Part shown: piece after piece, positions 6,837 through 10,307 of the stretch | How the letters are laid out: each line of letters begins with the position of its first letter | How positions within the stretch are numbered: the stretch's first letter is position 1 | NCBI GenBank assembly: GCA_012841465.1 | Contig: DUUS01000002.1 | Span: forward strand, 1 to 10,307 | Length of the DNA: 10,307 bases | Source: Mollicutes bacterium | GTDB taxonomy: Bacteria; Bacillota_I; Bacilli_A; RF39; UBA660 | Direction of reading: 5' to 3' | Translations under genes and position numbers: made by a program | The notes under the pieces: generated by a model | Database searches by the model: none | Told to the model about the DNA's origin: nothing | The model's input: only the letters and a program-made list of their open reading frames with translations

Positions 6837-7296
6837 ATGAAACATGAAATATTAAATGAAAACTGTAAAATACTTTGGATAGAAGATTTTGATTATACAA
6901 ATAAAAAATATACTCAAGTAAGTGGTTATGTTTTTAATGATAAAAATGAACTTTTAATTGTTAAAAACAATGATATATGGACTATACCAGGAGGTCATAT
7001 CCGAAAAAGAAGAAACTCCACTTGATACTTTGATAAGAGAAATAAGAGAAGAAGCTAATGTAGAAGTTTCAAATATAAAGTATTTAGGAGCAGTAGAAGT
7101 AATCGAAGGAAAGAATATTTACTATCAACTCCGTTTTACCGCAAAGGCATCTAAAATCAATTCCTTTAAAAAAGAATTTGAAACAATTGAAAGAAAATTT
7201 GTTAAATTAAAAGATTTAAATAAATATATTACTTGGTCAGAGGGAATAACTTTTAAAAATCAAATTAAAAGTGCTATAAATATTGTCTTAAAATAA
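6837..7296 (+). pseudogene. Nudix hydrolase gene broken by one extra base
   Basis: Nudix enzymes cleave nucleoside diphosphates linked to another moiety. Two overlapping frames make one domain. The first runs from a start at 6837 (AGTGAG at 6824-6829; an upstream GTG at 6825 is possible) to WTIPGGHI near residue 55, then ends at a TGA at 7023-7025 after unrelated residues. The second continues with EKEETPLDTLIREIREEANV from 7003. Dropping one C from the CC at 7001-7002 joins them into a canonical Nudix box (G-x5-E-x7-REIREEANV; the box's usual second glycine is Asn). The rest, to LKSAINIVLK-like ends, is intact, about 152 aa in all. This could be a recent mutation, a sequencing error, or less likely a programmed +1 shift. 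It follows the kinase gene with little or no gap. Confidence 0.85.
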
Positions 7297-7347
7297 TTAT
7301 AGATTTTAATACTTTTCTTTGATAAACTAAATATGGATGGTGATTAC

Positions 7348-8067
7348 ATGGAAAGCTTACTTATTACTTTTCTAGCAGGAGCTTTCTTTTTAGTAGGAGT
7401 GCTAATTGCATTTTTTATTACTAATAAAGAAAAATTAATTAATTTTAGTGTAGGAATAAGTTTTTCAGTATTAATACTTTTAATAATACTTGATATACTA
7501 CCAGAGACATTAGAACTGTTTGAAGAGTATCACTTTATTAAAATAATAACTGGAGTAATTTTAGGTATTTTACTGCTATTAATAATTGAAAAAATAGTAC
7601 CTCATAGCCATGATGATGATTGTGATGGAGATTACTGTCTTGAACATATTGCTGTGATTACTGCTATTGCTTTAATAATTCATAATGTAATAGAGGGAAC
7701 TGGAATATATGCTCTTGCTGAGGCTAGTTTTAAAAGTGGAATTATATATGCTGGTGGAGTAGCACTACATAATATTCCTTTTGGAATTAAAATAACTGCG
7801 ATGCTTAAAAATAGTAGTCAGCTTAAACTATGGACTTATATTATATTACTAACAATATCTACATTTCTTGGCGGTTTAATTATTCATTTATTTAATAGTT
7901 TTCTTTCAAATAATGTTTTAGGTTATCTTTTAAGTATTACAATTGGTATGATAATTTATATACTAGGTTTTGAATTATTTAAGTTACTAAAAGAAAACTT
8001 TAATAAATATACAATATCTGGAATAATAATAGGTATAATATTAATGTTTTTAGGAGTAGTGATTTAA
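7348..8067 (+). CDS. ZIP family metal transporter
   Basis: An integral membrane protein (239 aa from the ATG at 7348) with about eight hydrophobic segments, in the ZIP family that imports divalent metals such as zinc, iron or manganese. The first helix is at the extreme N-terminus (residues 2-24). DILPET follows helix 2. The cytoplasmic loop between helices 3 and 4 carries PHSHDDDCDGDYC (85-97), a His/Asp/Cys metal-binding stretch. Helix 4 has HNVIEG (112-117) and helix 5 HNIPFG (141-146), the paired metal-site motifs; the usual Glu of helix 5 is Phe. An in-frame ATG at 7333 would add MDGDY; I prefer 7348 because GGTGAT lies just before it. The exact metal is not determinable. The TAA stop directly abuts the TTG start of the next gene. 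Confidence 0.87.
   Translation: MESLLITFLAGAFFLVGVLIAFFITNKEKLINFSVGISFSVLILLIILDILPETLELFEEYHFIKIITGVILGILLLLIIEKIVPHSHDDDCDGDYCLEHIAVITAIALIIHNVIEGTGIYALAEASFKSGIIYAGGVALHNIPFGIKITAMLKNSSQLKLWTYIILLTISTFLGGLIIHLFNSFLSNNVLGYLLSITIGMIIYILGFELFKLLKENFNKYTISGIIIGIILMFLGVVI
8052..8057 (+). promoter_or_regulatory. Ribosome binding site deciding the TTG start of the patatin gene
   Basis: AGGAGT lies 10 bases before the TTG at 8068, within the end of the ZIP gene. The next in-frame Met is at residue 20 and would remove the GGGAKG oxyanion motif, so TTG is the start that keeps a complete enzyme. Confidence 0.65.
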
Positions 8068-9114
8068 TTGACTGGAATAGCTTTAGAAGGTGGGGGAGCT
8101 AAAGGGTCTTATCAAGTTGGAGTAATGCTTGCTCTTATTGACAATGGAATAAAACCAGATATGGTAGCCGGAACTTCTATCGGAGCAGTTAATGCTGCTT
8201 TATTATGTCAAGGTGATAGAAAGAAAATGATTAATCTATGGACTGAAACTACTACTGATCTCTTTGGTATTGATAGCCTGCTTGTTGATAAAATTAAAAC
8301 TAAAGAATTTAAATTTAATGATTTTTTTAGTGTATATGAAAACTTAAAACAAATTTTAACTAATAAAGGAATAGATACAGATCATATTCTAGATGTAATA
8401 AATGATAATATAGATGAAGAAAAAGTGCGAAATAGTAAAATAAAATTTGGTTTAGTAACTCTTAAATTAAAAGGTCTAGAGCCCCTTGAACTAACAATAG
8501 ATGATATACCAGAGGGAAAGCTTTCAGAATATATATTAGCTTCTTGTTATTTACCAGTATTTTCATTTAAAAAAATAATAGATGATAATTTTTATTTAGA
8601 TGGTGGTTTTTATAATAATCTACCTATTACTTTACTTGAAAAAGAAGGATGTAATAAAATATATAGTGTTAGAGTAAAAGGAGTAGGAAGAATAAAAAAA
8701 CAAAGTAATATAGATACCGAAATAATTGAAATAAAACCAAGAAAAGGACTTGGTTCAATGTTAATCTTTGATAAAGATTCAAATACTAAACATATGAGAA
8801 TTGGATATTTAGATGCTTTAAGGGTAATTAAAAACTTAGATGGTACTAAATATTATTTTAAAAATAAAAAAGAAAGTTACTATACAAGAATAATTAGTAA
8901 ACAAAATAAAGAAACTTTAAATAAATTAAGATTAAGATTTAAACATAAAGATGATAAAGAATTAGTAATTAAAATAATCGAACATTTAATGAAAAAATAT
9001 GACTTTGAAGAATTAAAAATTTACAATGTAAAAAAAGTAATTAAAAGATTAAAAAAATTAGTAACTAATAAGTTATATAAAGATTTCATTTATAATGCTA
9101 GATTATTTTTATAG
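8068..9114 (+). CDS. Patatin-like phospholipase
   Basis: A 348-aa patatin-family lipid acyl hydrolase with a Ser-Asp dyad. Motifs are complete and in order: the oxyanion loop EGGGAKGSYQ (7-16), the nucleophile elbow GTSIG (35-39, Ser37), and DGG (178-180, Asp178) followed by FYNNLPI. The acceptor is likely a membrane phospholipid or acyl ester, but no sequence feature fixes it. No signal peptide or membrane helix is seen. The last 120 residues are Lys-rich and helical and could bind membrane. It starts with TTG immediately after the ZIP stop, in the same frame. It is the only gene here ending in TAG. The YebC gene follows after 14 nt. Confidence 0.9.
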   Translation: MTGIALEGGGAKGSYQVGVMLALIDNGIKPDMVAGTSIGAVNAALLCQGDRKKMINLWTETTTDLFGIDSLLVDKIKTKEFKFNDFFSVYENLKQILTNKGIDTDHILDVINDNIDEEKVRNSKIKFGLVTLKLKGLEPLELTIDDIPEGKLSEYILASCYLPVFSFKKIIDDNFYLDGGFYNNLPITLLEKEGCNKIYSVRVKGVGRIKKQSNIDTEIIEIKPRKGLGSMLIFDKDSNTKHMRIGYLDALRVIKNLDGTKYYFKNKKESYYTRIISKQNKETLNKLRLRFKHKDDKELVIKIIEHLMKKYDFEELKIYNVKKVIKRLKKLVTNKLYKDFIYNARLFL

Positions 9115-9128
9115 AAAGAGTGATTTAA

Positions 9129-9848
9129 ATGGGAAGAGCATATTCAGTAAGAAAAGAAAGTATTGAAAAAAGTGGAAAACAAAAAGGAAAATTATATACT
9201 AACTATGCTAAAGAAATATATGTAGTTGCTAAAAGAGGAACTCCAGATTTAGAAGCAAATTTAGAATTAAAAAGACTAGTTGAAAAAGCCAAAAGATTAG
9301 AAGTTCCAAATGATATTATTAATAGAGCTATTGATAAAGCCAAAGGTAACACTGGAGAATCTTTAGAAGAAATAACCTATGAAGGCTTTGGACCTGGAGC
9401 AAGTACTTTTATAATTAAATGTCTAACTGATAATGTCCACAGAACTGTTGGCATGGTAAGAGCAGCATTTAATAAAGTAAATAAATCACTAGGAGTAACC
9501 AATAGTGTAAGTTATAACTATGACTATCTAGGAGTCCTAGCATTTAAACACTCTAGTGAAGAAGAAATATTAGATCATCTAATATCAAATAATATAAATT
9601 TAATTGATATTGAAAACGAAAATAATGAAATAATAATATACTTTAAACCAGCAGATATGAACAAAGTAAAAGAAGTACTAGAAAAATTAATCCCTAATAT
9701 AGAATATACCTTTGATGAAATCGGAATGTTTCCTAAAGAAGAAATAACTTTAGAAAATGAAGAACTAGAAGAATTTAATAAATTATATAGTCTTCTCGAA
9801 GACATAGATGATGTAAATACAATTTACCATAATGTAAAAGTAGATTAA
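9129..9848 (+). CDS. yebC: YebC/TACO1 family protein, YebC2 (YeeN/YeeI) type
   Basis: A 239-aa member of the YebC/PmpR/TACO1 family. Older annotations call these DNA-binding regulators; recent work links the family to translation, where YebC-type proteins relieve ribosomes stalled on difficult sequences such as proline runs. The start MGRAYSVRKES and KLYTNYAKEIYVVAKRG are closer to the YeeN/YeeI (YebC2) branch than to classical YebC (MAGHSKW). Family blocks: VPNDIINRAIDKAKG (59-73), YEGFGPGA (84-91), TDNVHRTVGMVRAAFNK (100-116), SVSYNYDYLGV (126-136), and a C-terminal acidic DDVNTIYHNV. The ribosome binding site is AGAGTGAT at 9117-9124. The last 22 bases of the gene recur 251 bp downstream. 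Confidence 0.93.
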   Translation: MGRAYSVRKESIEKSGKQKGKLYTNYAKEIYVVAKRGTPDLEANLELKRLVEKAKRLEVPNDIINRAIDKAKGNTGESLEEITYEGFGPGASTFIIKCLTDNVHRTVGMVRAAFNKVNKSLGVTNSVSYNYDYLGVLAFKHSSEEEILDHLISNNINLIDIENENNEIIIYFKPADMNKVKEVLEKLIPNIEYTFDEIGMFPKEEITLENEELEEFNKLYSLLEDIDDVNTIYHNVKVD

Positions 9849-9849
9849 A
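9828..9849 (+). repeat. Direct repeat copy 1 (end of the YebC gene)
   Basis: These 22 bases, CA[T/C] plus AATGTAAAAGTAGATTAAA, encode the last residues and stop of the YebC-family protein and recur at 10079-10100 with one mismatch. Confidence 0.85.
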
Positions 9850-9877
9850 TTTCACCATCAGAATATATAAATACAAA

Positions 9878-9922
9878 CCATTATATAAAAATGACATAAA
9901 TGTCAAAAAAATATAATGGATA
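9878..9922 (+). repeat. 45-nt hairpin repeat, copy 1
   Basis: The arms CCATTATAT (9878-9886) and ATATAATGG (9911-9919) are perfectly complementary. Inside are A5 on both sides (9887-9891, 9906-9910) and a perfect inner hairpin, TGACAT (9892-9897) with ATGTCA (9900-9905), then GATA-type trailing bases. It could fold as a two-stem RNA or a cruciform. It matches copy 2 at 40 of 45 positions. Confidence 0.75.
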
Positions 9923-10033
9923 TTGGTTTTGCCATAAAAAATAGGTCGAAACATAATAAAGCTAAAGAAACAATTATATATAAGCGGTCTTTAAAACATA
10001 TATACTCATAAATTAAGAGGTGTTTATATAATT

Positions 10034-10078
10034 CCATTACATAAAAATGATATAAATGTAAAAAAAATGTAACGGATA
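10034..10078 (+). repeat. 45-nt hairpin repeat, copy 2
   Basis: The arms CCATTACAT (10034-10042) and ATGTAACGG (10067-10075) pair with one mismatch; one T-A pair of copy 1 has become C-G. The A5 spacers are kept. The inner stem TGATAT/ATGTAA (10048-10053, 10056-10061) is weakened, with one C-G turned to a T-G wobble and one pair lost. Confidence 0.75.
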
Positions 10079-10100
10079 CACAATGTAAAAGTAGATTAAA
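10079..10100 (+). repeat. Direct repeat copy 2 (duplicate of the YebC 3' end)
   Basis: It matches 9828-9849 at 21 of 22 positions, including the stop codon, but has no open frame leading into it. It directly follows hairpin repeat copy 2. Confidence 0.85.
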
Positions 10101-10148
10101 CTATAATTATTTGGTAAAATTGATGATCCATTTATAGTAATTTAAATT

Positions 10149-10169
10149 CATCCTTTGGGTTGTTTTTTT
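10149..10169 (+). terminator. Weak terminator-like site
   Basis: A short imperfect stem around TTT (CATCC with GGGTTG, 10149-10162) is followed by seven T (10163-10169). The stem has only about four good pairs, so this is a tentative end for the upstream transcript. Confidence 0.3.
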
Positions 10170-10195
10170 GTAAAGTTTATAATATAGCCTAAAAC

Positions 10196-10225
10196 TTCAC
10201 TTGATATTCATAAATTTGTTATAAT
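10196..10225 (+). promoter_or_regulatory. Promoter for the response regulator gene
   Basis: TTCACT (10196-10201) lies 18 nt before a perfect TATAAT (10220-10225). A TG at 10217-10218 gives an extended -10, as in the promoter at 566. The regulator ATG is 19 bases beyond, with GGGAAG as a plausible ribosome binding site. Confidence 0.6.
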
Positions 10226-10244
10226 ATTGATTGGGAAGTGCGAT

Positions 10245-10307
10245 ATGAAATTACTTATAGTAGATGATGAAGAATTAATTAGAAATGTAATTAAAGAATA
10301 TGCTTTG
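10245..10307 (+). CDS. Response regulator receiver domain, N-terminal fragment
   Basis: Only the first 21 codons are in the window. The start, MKLLIVDDEELIRNVIKEYA, is the first strand and helix of a two-component receiver domain, with the acidic pair D8-D9 that helps bind Mg2+ next to the phosphorylated Asp (not in view). The output domain and family cannot be told. It has its own extended -10 promoter and GGGAAG (10233-10238) upstream of the ATG, so it is probably a separate unit from the YebC gene. Confidence 0.85.
   Translation, partial: MKLLIVDDEELIRNVIKEYAL

Larger units (their letters stand above)
9849..10244 (+). other. Gene-free intergenic region with repeats
   Basis: I find no credible coding frame in these roughly 400 bases; ATGs are followed quickly by stops. 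It holds two copies of a 45-nt hairpin element (9878-9922 and 10034-10078), the second copy of the YebC 3' end (10079-10100), a stretch of unexplained AT-rich sequence between (9923-10033), a weak terminator-like site near 10149-10169, and the response regulator promoter. No tRNA or known riboswitch was recognised. Confidence 0.7.

Noticed and set aside
6989..7003. Programmed +1 frameshift of the prfB type in the Nudix gene
   Set aside because: AGGAGG is the ordinary coding of Pro-Gly-Gly here, the Ile tRNA would pair poorly after slipping from ATC to TCC, and CGA codons are used in neighbouring genes, so the site is not obviously slow. Kept only as an alternative.
9575..9805. Minus-strand open frame antisense to the YebC gene
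   Set aside because: It is a Ser/Ile/Phe-rich mirror of an Asn/Glu/Lys-rich coding region, with no ribosome binding site support.
9923..10033. CRISPR repeat or tracrRNA-like sequence
   Set aside because: The reverse strand has a GTTTTAAAGAC start that recalls CRISPR repeats, but it occurs once, with no array, spacers or cas genes in the window.

Overview
The window looks like chromosomal DNA from an AT-rich, low-GC Gram-positive bacterium (Bacillota, Bacilli/Mollicutes-like lineage). Evidence: the rRNA sequence, a short 5S rRNA of about 111 nt, AGGAGG-type ribosome binding sites, TATAAT promoters, and the Bacillus-type order tsaE-tsaB-rimI-tsaD. Every tryptophan codon I checked in recognised genes is TGG and no gene needs TGA as sense, so a standard code fits. 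All stops are TAA except one TAG.

Layout: (1) 1-547, the 3' end of a 23S rRNA gene and a complete 5S gene, ending an rRNA operon. (2) 566-1494, a good extended -10 promoter, two unrecognised small proteins and a terminator; the second gene has its start codon inside a perfect 15-bp inverted repeat. (3) 1530-2987, a DUF1846/UPF0371 protein, meeting tail to tail a minus-strand SAM methyltransferase (2984-3586). (4) 3587-3725, a divergent promoter region. (5) 3726-6191, the t6A tRNA-modification cluster tsaE, tsaB, rimI, tsaD, with an intrinsic terminator after tsaE; tsaB to tsaD overlap head to tail. (6) 6191-9848, a continuing same-strand run: P-loop kinase, a Nudix gene broken by one extra base, a ZIP metal transporter, a patatin-like phospholipase starting with TTG, and a YebC-family protein of the YebC2/YeeN type. 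(7) 9849-10244, about 400 bp without a gene, carrying two copies of a 45-nt hairpin repeat and a duplicated copy of the last 22 bases of the YebC gene. (8) 10245 to the end, the start of a response regulator.

How the genes fit together: TsaE, TsaB and TsaD complete the threonylcarbamoyl transfer onto tRNA (the TsaC/Sua5 partner is not here). RimI is their usual neighbour. The YebC2-type protein and the rRNA operon add to a translation theme, while the Nudix, ZIP and patatin genes look like housekeeping passengers of the same run. I see no phage, transposase, CRISPR array or defence system. The least explained parts are the start-codon hairpin at 910-952, the one-base frameshift in the Nudix gene, and the repeat region after the YebC gene.
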